In this document: positions 35,424-44,100 of the stretch, piece after piece
How positions within the stretch are numbered: the first letter of the stretch is position 1
Layout of the letters: each line of letters opens with the position of its first letter
Assembly (NCBI RefSeq): GCF_016862195.1
Contig: NZ_BOMM01000002.1
Span: forward strand, 1-64,000
From: Paractinoplanes ferrugineus
Lineage (GTDB): Bacteria; Actinomycetota; Actinomycetes; Mycobacteriales; Micromonosporaceae
Direction of reading: 5' to 3'
DNA: 64,000 bases
Made by a program: the position numbers and the translations under genes
The notes under the pieces: model-generated
Told to the model about the DNA's origin: nothing
Seen by the model: only the letters and a program-made list of their open reading frames with translations
Database searches by the model: none

Positions 35424-35785
35424 GGCGTTTTCGCTTTCTCCCGCAACTCCTGCAATTCGGCTACATCTGCCCGAAGCAGGGCAATCTCTTCGGACAGGCT
35501 CCTGGTCTCCTCCTCGAGCCGGCTGCTCTCCCAGGAGAGGTGCACGGTCACCAGGAGCAGGAAGACGACGCTCAGGAACAGGAACAGGCTCAATCCGGAC
35601 GCGATGCCGAGGAACTCGGTGAACCCGTCGAGGAGGGTCGGCACGAACGCCAGCGGAAGCACGGCAATAGCCACGAGCAGCCACAGTGCGCCGTATTTCT
35701 CGCGCAGCTGCCGTCGTCGCAACAACTCGATTATGACGACCAGCATGATCACGCCTGTGGTCGCCGTTACAAATACCAGCCTCAT
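35420..35785 (-). CDS. DUF2304 family small membrane protein
   Basis: A 121-residue protein with three helices (VFVTATTGVIMLVVIIELL; GALWLLVAIAVLPLAFV; LFLFLSVVFLLLVTVHLSW) and a C-terminal coiled coil (SSRLEEETRSLSEEIALLRADVAELQELREK). DUF2304 proteins usually sit beside GT2 polyprenyl-phosphate glycosyltransferases and GtrA, as here, and are thought to be membrane partners. GGGGAAAGG lies 3-11 bases before ATG 35785, fixing the start. It is the first gene of the operon and is divergent from the large membrane protein gene. Confidence 0.9.
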   Translation of the reverse strand: MRLVFVTATTGVIMLVVIIELLRRRQLREKYGALWLLVAIAVLPLAFVPTLLDGFTEFLGIASGLSLFLFLSVVFLLLVTVHLSWESSRLEEETRSLSEEIALLRADVAELQELREKAKTP

Positions 35786-36042
35786 TACCTTTCCCCCGCC
35801 GTCAGAGCTTCGGCGAGCGGACACTACACCATCCTGTCGGCGGCCTATGCGCGGCGACAGTTGCTGATGTTTGCCGCATTCCGCTACAACGGCTTAACGG
35901 CGGATGGTCGAGTTATGTCCGTTCTGTAGGTTTATGTGTAGCGGTACGAGGGGCGGTAGCGGCGCCTTCCGACTGCTATCGTTCGCCCGGTCATTCGCTG
36001 GTAGACGCGACCGGTCCCCGGCAGGAAAGAAAAACCATCACC

Positions 36043-37782
36043 ATGGCGACGAGCGTCATGCCGATTTCGCACGGCGAAACGACGGCGACAAAACGGGACA
36101 ATGGCCGCACCCGATGGGTGATCGTGGCCGTTCTCATTCTTGGCTGGCTGGCCGGAGTTCTATGGCGGCTGTGGCTGGGACATCCGGTCACGCACCCGAT
36201 TGCGCACTCCGATGAAGACAGCTACATGAACGCGGCCCGGGCCATCGCCGGTGGCCCCGGTGGCTTCAGCTCGGAGACACCGCTGTTCCGGCGCATCGGC
36301 TACCCGCTGCTCGTCTCGCCGGCGTTCATGTTCGGCCTGGACTTCGCGACCTCGTACAAGATCGTGCACGTCATCAATGCGATGGTCAGCGCTCTCACCC
36401 TGCCGGTGGCCTACCTGCTGGCCCGGCGGATGTTCGGGTTGAAGACCTGGGTCGCGCTGGCCGCCGCCTTCGTCGCCGCCACCATGCCGGCCGGGGTGTT
36501 CTGGTCGCTCGTCGGCATGACCGACTCGATCATGGCGCCGATCCTGCTCGGCTGGTTCCTCGCCATCCACTGGTGGCTGAGCGAGCCGGAGCGCAAGGGT
36601 GCGGCGATCACCGCGGGCGTGCTGACCGGCGTGCTCTACATGGTGCACATCCGGGGCACGATCCTCGCCCTCGTCTACTTCGCGTTCCTGGCCTTCCTGC
36701 TCTTCCGGCGCCGCACCACCTGGTCGATGGCGGCCCTGGCGGCCGCGCCGCTGGTGCTGATGGCGGTGCTCAACCAGATCCTCATCATGGTCGTCGGCAC
36801 CAAGGTCCACCTGCGCGGCGACATCGTCGGCGGCGGCACCCTGTCGGTCTTCACCAGCGGCCAGCGGCTGCAGGTGTTCGCGGCCTCGTTCGGCACCAAC
36901 ATCTGGTACATGTGCGTGGTCACCGCCGGTCTGGCCGGTCTGGCCTGGGCGGCCAGCGCGGTGGAGATGTTCCGGCCGGTGCGCGACGCGGCCTACCGGT
37001 GGACCGCCGGTGTCGCCCTGTTCAGCATGATCGGCACGGCACTCGGGGCGGCGGTGATCCTCGCCGGCCTGGTGAACACCACGGCCGACGCGCTCTACTC
37101 ACGCTACGTGCAGGTGTTCGTCCCGTTCTACATCCTGTTCGGCTTCGCCGTCCTGGTCGACAGCAAGCTCCGCAGCCTTCTGAAATACGCGATCGTCCCG
37201 GTGCTGATCCTGGCCGTGGGCGGGGCGGTGATCGCGTACCGGCTGAACTACACGGCCGAGCGTGGGCACCACCTGTCGTACGGTCCGTTCGGTGGCCCGG
37301 ACATCATGACGATCACCGCCGGATGGGGCAGTCTCCGCCCGTACGTCGGTGCCTTGATCGGTCTTGTCGGCCTGGCCGTGCTCCTGGCCGTCACGCGCCT
37401 GCGCAAGCTCGCGATCCCGGTGCTCGCGTTGATCGTCGTGGCGAACGGCGTGACCATGTCGGTGATGCGCAACCACGTCATCGAGCCGCTGGGCAAGCGG
37501 TTCACGCTGTCCGTCGACCTCGGGAAGATCGGCGTCGGCCCCGGCGACAAGGTGTATTTCGGGCGTCACATGACGAACAACGCCTACTACGTGCTCTACC
37601 ACGACGTGTACTGGTCCGAGGTCAAGCTGCTCTCCCAGGACGAGCCGCCGGCCGACGCCGACGTCATGATCGGCCGGTACTACCCGAGTCGCGCCGACCT
37701 CAACTTCGACGGCACGAAGTACGGCTTCAAGCTCCTGCGGGCCTACCGCACGGACCAGGTCAGCATCTGGCGCCGTCAGTAA
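36043..37782 (+). CDS. GT-C-like (GT39-type) membrane glycosyltransferase
   Basis: A 579-residue protein with about eleven membrane helices and a soluble C-terminal domain of about 90 residues (YFGRHMTNNAYYVLYHDVYW...). The first extracytoplasmic loop carries SDEDSYMNAARA, the acidic DE motif expected of GT-C enzymes that use polyprenyl-phosphate sugars. Sequence similarity to named PMT/ArnT enzymes is low, so this is a fold-level call. It is divergent from the DUF2304-GT2-GtrA operon, whose product would be its natural donor. Its 3' end overlaps the convergent SUKH-3 gene by 7 bp. ATG 36043 is the first start; AGGAAAG lies rather far upstream. Confidence 0.72.
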   Translation: MATSVMPISHGETTATKRDNGRTRWVIVAVLILGWLAGVLWRLWLGHPVTHPIAHSDEDSYMNAARAIAGGPGGFSSETPLFRRIGYPLLVSPAFMFGLDFATSYKIVHVINAMVSALTLPVAYLLARRMFGLKTWVALAAAFVAATMPAGVFWSLVGMTDSIMAPILLGWFLAIHWWLSEPERKGAAITAGVLTGVLYMVHIRGTILALVYFAFLAFLLFRRRTTWSMAALAAAPLVLMAVLNQILIMVVGTKVHLRGDIVGGGTLSVFTSGQRLQVFAASFGTNIWYMCVVTAGLAGLAWAASAVEMFRPVRDAAYRWTAGVALFSMIGTALGAAVILAGLVNTTADALYSRYVQVFVPFYILFGFAVLVDSKLRSLLKYAIVPVLILAVGGAVIAYRLNYTAERGHHLSYGPFGGPDIMTITAGWGSLRPYVGALIGLVGLAVLLAVTRLRKLAIPVLALIVVANGVTMSVMRNHVIEPLGKRFTLSVDLGKIGVGPGDKVYFGRHMTNNAYYVLYHDVYWSEVKLLSQDEPPADADVMIGRYYPSRADLNFDGTKYGFKLLRAYRTDQVSIWRRQ

Positions 37783-38987
37783 CCCCAGGTGCCGTCGTCG
37801 CGGACCCGGTGGGTGGTCTTGCCGAGCGTGAGCGTCTCGAGCGCCTCGAGATAGCTGTCGGCGATGAACCACTCGCCGGCCTGGTCGAGGTCGAAGATCC
37901 GGCCGCGCTCGTCGACGGCCAGGACCGACTCGTTGTTGACGCTCCCGATCGGGATCAGCCGGGCGCCGATGACCTGGGCGAACTCGCCAAGTGCGTCGGC
38001 GCTGTGCTGGGCCCAGTCGGGGGAGATGTAGACCAGTCGGGTCCGCTGCTCGAGGCCGGGCGCGCGTCGGTGCAGGACCACCGAGCCGGTCTGGGCGAGC
38101 GCGTCGACGGCGGCCGGGAACGACTCGTGGCGGTATTGCTGACCCGGCACCTCGAGGGCGTGGCCGATCTCGAACTCGGCCATCGCGACGTACATCTCGG
38201 GGGCGACGTCGGGCAGCCATGAGCCGCGCAGCAACTCCGACGCGACCACGTCGGAGAACCGGGCCGGGTCCGGGTTGGGTTCGGGCGCGGCGGTGCTCGG
38301 GTGGAGCGCGCCGGTGGCCGACCATTCCAGCAGGGCGAGTTGGGTCAGGACGTACGTGCAGGTCTCGCACGGATCGTTGGGCTGCCCGCCGAGCGGGTCA
38401 CCCGGCACCCGGATCTGGAATGTCTCGAACGTCGACTCCCGCAGCAGCGCCCGAGCCTCGTCGAGGGTCAGCGGAGCCTGACCCGCCAGGGACCGCCGCC
38501 GATCCGTCTCGTGCAGCACGTCGGAGCAGACGAGCAACTCGGCGTGCCGCTCGCAGCCGCGCACCGTTTCCTGCGGCGTCTGCTCGGCTAGCCGTTCCAG
38601 CACCAGCGGGTGGTGGTTGAGCTCCTGATCGCCCTTGGCCCCGCGGGCGATGTAGAGCCGCCCGGCGACGGTGGCGTGCGCGGCGACGCTCGGGGCGATC
38701 CGGCGGCGGGCCTCGCGGCGCAGCTGCACCTCCGGGTCGGCGGTGCGGGGCGGGTCGACGATGTCGGCCCGCCGCTCCCGGTAGATCCGCTGGAGGGTGC
38801 CGCCCGGCAGGTTGGGCCAGGTCGACACCCGCCCGGTCGCCCGGTCGACGACTGTCGCGCCGGTGCCGACGTCGCTGGGCAGGAGGCGGACGATGAAGCC
38901 GAGGTCGAACTCGTCGATCACGGCGGTGAGCGACTCGGCTCGCGCCCAGGTGGCCGCGGCGGCCTCGACGTCGGCTCGGGTGATCAT
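37776..38987 (-). CDS. YrhB-like / YwqJ-like deaminase / SUKH-3-like fusion protein B
   Basis: A 403-residue protein in three parts. Residues 1-65 resemble YrhB-type immunity domains, with VVDRATGRVSTWP. Residues about 100-225 hold ARGAKGDQELNHHP, RHAELLVCSDVL and GGQPNDPCETCTYVL: the HAE and PCxxC pair is the zinc-binding and catalytic signature of cytidine-deaminase-fold proteins of the YwqJ type. The C-terminal 150 residues end in VDERGRIFDLDQAGEWFIADSYLEALE, a SUKH-3-like pattern. The ATG overlaps the upstream paralogue's stop by 4 bp (ATGA). It may be an immunity or toxin-modifying protein for the divergent toxin operon; function is inferred from domains only. Confidence 0.7.
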   Translation of the reverse strand: MITRADVEAAAATWARAESLTAVIDEFDLGFIVRLLPSDVGTGATVVDRATGRVSTWPNLPGGTLQRIYRERRADIVDPPRTADPEVQLRREARRRIAPSVAAHATVAGRLYIARGAKGDQELNHHPLVLERLAEQTPQETVRGCERHAELLVCSDVLHETDRRRSLAGQAPLTLDEARALLRESTFETFQIRVPGDPLGGQPNDPCETCTYVLTQLALLEWSATGALHPSTAAPEPNPDPARFSDVVASELLRGSWLPDVAPEMYVAMAEFEIGHALEVPGQQYRHESFPAAVDALAQTGSVVLHRRAPGLEQRTRLVYISPDWAQHSADALGEFAQVIGARLIPIGSVNNESVLAVDERGRIFDLDQAGEWFIADSYLEALETLTLGKTTHRVRDDGTWGY

Positions 38988-40234
38988 GCGGTCTCCCAGG
39001 TGCCGTCGTTGCGTACGCGCGCCGCCGGTCGACCGGTGAGCAGGGCGACCAGCGCTTCGTGCACGGTGTCGGCGATGAACCACTCGCCGCCCTGGTCGAG
39101 GGCGAAGACCCGGCCGCGGTCGTCGATCACCAGGACCGCCTCGTCGGCACCCTCGACGCCGAGCGGGAAGACCTGCGCGTCGAGGATGATGCCGAACTCG
39201 GCGAGCGGGTCGGCGAGGTGCTGGATCGAGCCGCCGCCGATCGCGAACTCCCGGACGCGTTGCGCGCGACCCGGCCCGTTGCGCCGCGGCGCCACCCGGT
39301 AGAACTCGACGTAGGCGTCCCGGGCGGCGTCGAAGAGCCGCATGGTGAACTCCGACCCCTCGGTGATCTCGATGCCGACGACCGTCTCCACGCCCTCGCG
39401 GGCCCGCTCCTCGATCGTGCCGAGATCCCAGCCGCCGGCCGCGAGCTCCCACGCCACCTCGGCCGGGAAAAGACCCGGCACCGGGTCGTCACCCGAGGTC
39501 AACCGCTGAGCCTCCACATAGGTACGCTCCTCGGCCGCGATCACCCGGAGCGCGAGGAGGAGGTCCGAGCAGGTGGCGCAGAGCGCGGCCGGCTGCCCGC
39601 CGAGCGGGTCGCCGGACTCGCGGATGTGGAACGTCTCGAACAGGCCCTGCTGCAGCAGGTGGCCGGCCTCGTCGAGGGTGAGCGGCTCCTGGCCGCCCGA
39701 GGTGCGCGCCCGGTCGGCCTCGAACAGCACGTCGGAGACGACCAGCAGTTCGGCGTGCCGGTCGGCACCCCGCACCAGGCCGCCCCGCGGGACCGCGCCG
39801 AGCAACCGCGCGACGATCGGATGGTGCCGCAATTCCTGGTCGCCCTTGGCGCCGCGGGCCCGGAACAGCCGGCCGCCCAGCGTGAGGTGCGCCGCGACGG
39901 CGGGGCTGACCCGGCGGAACGCCTCCCGCCACAGCTCGGCGACGGGGTCGGCGGTCTGATGTGAACCGACCGCGGCGTCGCGGCGTTCTGAGTAACGCTG
40001 GTCGAGTTCGTCGAGCGGGGCGGGCGGCCAGTGCGACAGGCGGCCGGTGGCGCGATCGATGACTGTGGTCACGTCCTGGCCGGGCTCGGTGCGCACGTCC
40101 GGGGGCAGCCGCATCCAGACCGCGTAGCCGAGTGCCAGCTCATCGACGTGCGGTGTGCACGGATAACCGCGCCACATCGATTCCTTCTCAGCCCACCCCG
40201 TGGCGATCCGCTCCGCCTCGGCCAGCGTGATCAT
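38984..40234 (-). CDS. YrhB-like / YwqJ-like deaminase / SUKH-3-like fusion protein A
   Basis: A 416-residue paralogue of the following gene, with the same order: VIDRATGRLSHWP near residues 57-69, GAKGDQELRHHP, DRHAELLVVSDVLFE, GGQPAALCATCSDLL, and a C-terminal VIDDRGRVFALDQGGEWFIADTVHEAL. Here the residue before the first cysteine is Leu instead of Pro, so the deaminase motif is LCATC. All zinc ligands (His, two Cys) and the Glu are still present. It is first in a two-gene operon running away from the ybaB-like/WXG100/toxin operon, with 132 bp between the two start codons. Both copies diverge strongly in the middle, suggesting selection for different partners. Confidence 0.7.
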   Translation of the reverse strand: MITLAEAERIATGWAEKESMWRGYPCTPHVDELALGYAVWMRLPPDVRTEPGQDVTTVIDRATGRLSHWPPAPLDELDQRYSERRDAAVGSHQTADPVAELWREAFRRVSPAVAAHLTLGGRLFRARGAKGDQELRHHPIVARLLGAVPRGGLVRGADRHAELLVVSDVLFEADRARTSGGQEPLTLDEAGHLLQQGLFETFHIRESGDPLGGQPAALCATCSDLLLALRVIAAEERTYVEAQRLTSGDDPVPGLFPAEVAWELAAGGWDLGTIEERAREGVETVVGIEITEGSEFTMRLFDAARDAYVEFYRVAPRRNGPGRAQRVREFAIGGGSIQHLADPLAEFGIILDAQVFPLGVEGADEAVLVIDDRGRVFALDQGGEWFIADTVHEALVALLTGRPAARVRNDGTWETA

Positions 40235-40366
40235 CTAGGCCGCTCCCCCTTCGGTCCCTCGGAGCGAGCTTAGAACTATTCGACAACGTCAATTGGCGGG
40301 CAGCCCCGGGAGGGCGCCGGCTGGTAGTTTTTTCTGGCAAATCGCGAGTTTTCGGGGGGAGACGCC

Positions 40367-40795
40367 GTGACCAGACAGGCCGACCGCGACGCGAACCGTG
40401 CGCTGCGCGCCCGTTTCGACGATGTGGTGTCACAGTACGAACGCCTGCGCTCCGGGCTGGACGAGATGCAGGAGCGTCTGTCCAGAATGGCCGTGACGGC
40501 CGAATCGCCGGATGGGCTGGTCCGCGCCACCGTCGGGCCACGGGGCCAGCTGATCAACCTCGAGCTGGACCCCGACATCTACCGCCGGGCCGACGCCGAC
40601 GAACTGTCCCGCAAGATCCTGCGGACCGTCGAACAGGCCGTCGCCAAGACCACCGACCAGGTGCAGGAGATGGTCGGCGAATATCTGCCGGCCGACTCGG
40701 GCGCGGCCCGGTTCATGCGCGACGGCAACTTCGGCACGCTGCTGTCCCGCCAGGATCGCGTGATGACCGAGGCAGGCGACGACGATGGGCGGTGA
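40367..40795 (+). CDS. YbaB/EbfC-family nucleoid-associated-like protein
   Basis: A 142-residue protein with an N-terminal helix (RARFDDVVSQYERLRSGLDEMQERL), the YbaB beta sheet (AESPDGLVRATVGPRGQLINLELDPDIY) and a long C-terminal helix (SRKILRTVEQAVAKTTDQVQEMVGEYL). YbaB-like proteins of this type regularly precede WXG100 genes in actinobacterial type VII secretion and toxin loci. GGGGGAGA lies 5 bases before GTG 40367. The next gene starts 11 bp before this one ends. A role as chaperone or regulator of the secreted pair is inferred from context. Confidence 0.88.
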   Translation: MTRQADRDANRALRARFDDVVSQYERLRSGLDEMQERLSRMAVTAESPDGLVRATVGPRGQLINLELDPDIYRRADADELSRKILRTVEQAVAKTTDQVQEMVGEYLPADSGAARFMRDGNFGTLLSRQDRVMTEAGDDDGR

Positions 40796-41117
40796 GCAGC
40801 TCTCCCTCGACCCGCAGCGCGCCGCCGCCGGGGGACGCGACCTCTCCTCGGCCGGCAAGAGCATGGTCAGCCTCGACAACAGCACCGTCGCCGCGATCGC
40901 CGTCGCCAGCCAGGGACAGCCGTGGGGCAGGGACGACATCGGGGCGGCGTTCCACAGCAACTACGCCCCGCTGCTCCAGCAGTTCACCGAGGCGTTCGGC
41001 CAGGTCGCGGTCTACGTCGAGTCGCTCGGTGACGCCGCGATCGCCTCCGTCGAGGACAACCTGGGCGCCGACCAGCGCTCCGGCGAGAACGTCAGCAAGT
41101 CCTACCGGACGTCATGA
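40785..41117 (+). CDS. WXG100-like (EspC-type) small secreted protein
   Basis: A 110-residue, all-helical protein made of two long helices around QPWGRDDIGAAF, whose Trp-Gly corresponds to the WXG turn. LDPQRAAAGGRDLSSAGKSM forms helix 1 and YAPLLQQFTEAFGQVAVYVESLGDAAIASV helix 2 (in parts). It belongs with the ESX-secreted 'type VII secretion target' proteins that pair with the N-terminus of the toxin downstream. It overlaps the YbaB gene by 11 bp and the toxin gene by 4 bp (ATGA), so expression in fixed ratio is likely. The secretion machinery itself is not in the window. Confidence 0.85.
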   Translation: MGGEQLSLDPQRAAAGGRDLSSAGKSMVSLDNSTVAAIAVASQGQPWGRDDIGAAFHSNYAPLLQQFTEAFGQVAVYVESLGDAAIASVEDNLGADQRSGENVSKSYRTS

Positions 41118-44100
41118 CCGTCCTGCCGAGTCCGATCCCGCATCCACTCGACTTCTGCCCGTGGGATCTACCGGGCTGGGCCTACGAAGCGCTCGAATGG
41201 GTGGTCGGCTTCGACTGGCCGGAAGGCAACGAGAAGATCACCTGGGATGTCGCCGACCAGTGGTACGACCTGGCCACCGCCATGGTCACGCCGAGGGACG
41301 ACGCCGCCCAGGCGGCCCAGATCATCATTGACGCGTACGGTGGTGCCGGCACCACCGTCGAGGCGTTCATCGCGGCCTGGCACAGGGTCGCCGACGGTTC
41401 CGACGCCCCGCTCAACGCCCTCGTCGAGTTCGCCACCGAGATGGGCAAGATGGTCGAGGAGTGCGGCGCCGACATCGAGAGCGCCAAACTCGAAGCCTGG
41501 ATCGAACTCGGCATCTTCGTCATCGAGCTGATCGGCATGGCGGTAACCGTCGCCCTCACTCTCGGCGCCGCCTCACCCGCCGCCGGCGGGCTGATCGCCG
41601 CGACCCGCATGGCGATCCAGCAGATCTTCAAGAAACTGGTCGCGCAGCTCGCCAAGAAGGCCCTCAAACAGGGCCTCAAAGACATGGGCAAGCGCGTCGC
41701 GAAGGATGTGCTCACCAAGAAGGGGCTCAAGAAGCTCGGCAAGCACGCCCTCAAGGAGGGCCGCGAAGAAGCCCGCGAGGAACTGCTCACCAACGCCGGC
41801 ATCACGGCCTACCAAACCGCGACCGGCCGCAACAAACTCGACCTGGGCGACCTGGCCGACCTGGGCATCGCCACCGGCGCGGGCGCGGCCGGCGGTTTCG
41901 CCGCCCGCGGCGGCAACATCGGCGCCGGCAAACGCAGCGGCATCTTCCGCGGCGCCGCCTCCGAACTCCTCGGCGACCTTGGCGGCAACGCCGCCACCGG
42001 CAACCTGTCCGACTTCGACAGCCTCGCCAAATCGGCCACCTCCGGCGCCACCGGCTCCGCGATCGGCAACGCCCACCACGACGTCAAGGGCCTGAACGCC
42101 ACCCTCGTCGGCGCCGGCGACCTCACCCTGAGCGACTTACCGCCGGCCGCGTCCCCCGGATCAACCCCTTCCGGTACGCCGTTGACGTCCGCAGTCGCCG
42201 ACGTGCCCACCAGCAACTCCCCAGCGCCCTCGTCCCACGCTGCCTCCTCAGGCTCCCCAGGCTCCCCAGGCTTTTCGGACGCCGCTTCCCCAGGCTCCTC
42301 GCACGCGACTTCCCCAGGCCCTTCGCATGCCGCTTCCTCGGGCCTCTCGGACGCGGCTTCCCCGGGCCCCCTGCACGCCACGTTCCCGGATTCCTCTTCG
42401 CATGCCGCGTCCCCGGGCGCTTCGGTCTTGTCACATGGCGCGGCCTCCGGTTCCTCGCTTTCTTCCGATTCGTCGGTTTCCATCACGGGCGCCGCGCCCT
42501 CGGGGACCGTTCACACCTCGTCATCGGCCCATGGCGAGGCCACGCTCGCCGCAGCCGCGCCCACGGTCGACGCCCCCGCGCACACCAGCCTCTCAGCCTC
42601 CTCGCCGCTATCCGCTTCGGCCGGCGGTTCCGGGGGCAACAACGCGCCGGCGGTGAACTTCGCGCCGAACACGAGCAACTCCGCAGCCCCTTCGATCACC
42701 ACTGCTGGCCCGACCTCCGCGCCAAGCGTGAATACCAGCTTTTCGGGCTCCGGCGTCAGCAGCCCCACCATTGCGAGCGCCGGCGTCTCCAGCCCGAACG
42801 TGTCGAGCGCAGGATTGGCCGGCCCGAGCACATCGGGTCCGAGTGTCACGAGCTCAAGCGTCGCGAGTTCCGGCATTTCCGGCTCGAGCATTGCGGGTCC
42901 TGGCGGCCCAGGCCCGACCGTCACGAGCGCCGGTGTTTCGAGCCCGAGCGTCACGAGCCCGAGCGTCACGAGCCCGAGCGTCACGAGCCCGAGCGTCACG
43001 AGCCCGAGCGTGGCCGGACCGACTGTCACGACCTCGAGCGTGGCCAGCCCGAGCATCACGAGTCCGGGTGTCACGAGCCCGAGCCCAACTTCGAGCGGCC
43101 CGACTTCGAATAGCCCGCACATTGAGACCCGCTTCGCTTCGACCACGACCAGTCCTGCGACCGCTACTCCTACGACCGGCGGTCCTACGACGACGGGGCC
43201 TACGAGCACTGGTCCCGCGAGCACTGGTCCCGCGAGCGCCGGCCCGGCGGCCACGCGCCCGGCGGCCGGAAGTCCGACGACCTCGCCCTCGGGGACGGCG
43301 CCGGGTGGTACGGACGTAGGGCGACCGAATGGCGCGGCGCCGACCAGGCCTTCGCCGCCGGCTCCCGCGCAGTCTGGGCGGCCCGATGCGGGGACGCCGC
43401 CGCCGGCCCCCGGGGACTCGCGGCCGGCCCCCGGGGACTCGCGGCCGGGACCAGGGGACTCGCGGCCAGAGCAAGGGGACCGGGGACGGGCGGACGACGC
43501 GTTCGTGGCGGCGGGGCCTGCGCATTCGCGGCCGCACCTGACGGCGCGGACGGCTGCGGAGGCTCGGGCTGAGAGCAGGTATTTCGACGGGTACGACCGG
43601 CGGAAGCGGGACGTTCTCAACGACGTCTACTACCGGGAGATCGGCCCGATCGACCGGGAGATCGTGCGTTATCAGCAGGAGCAGGAGAGGTCGCGGCGGG
43701 CCGCCCGGCGGTCGAAGCTGCTGCTCAACTTCCGGGGCGCCGACCACCACCGTCGGATGGAGGCGCTGTACAAGCGGAAGGAAGCCGAGGCGAACCTCCG
43801 GCTCGATCAGAAGCTGGTCGACATACGGATGCTGGACCTTCGGCAGTCCCCGGACTGGGGCAAGGCCAACGGCGACGACGGCTACCTGTCGGATCGGCCG
43901 CTATGGAGCAACGACCAGTCCGCGTTGTCCGGCAGCGGCAACCCGCCGAATGCCCGTACGCTGCGGAAATATAACCGGCCCGGTGGGCTTCGGGTGCCGC
44001 TCGAGCTGCACCAGACCGACCTTGAGCGGATGGTGCCGCGCGATCAGAACGGGGTGCCGCTGCGCACGCCGGACCCCCGCGGGCCGTACGTTCAGCTCCT

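Noticed and set aside
42941..43015. Regular short repeats resembling a CRISPR array
   Set aside because: The repeats are contiguous, without spacers, and in frame with the toxin coding sequence; no cas genes in the window.
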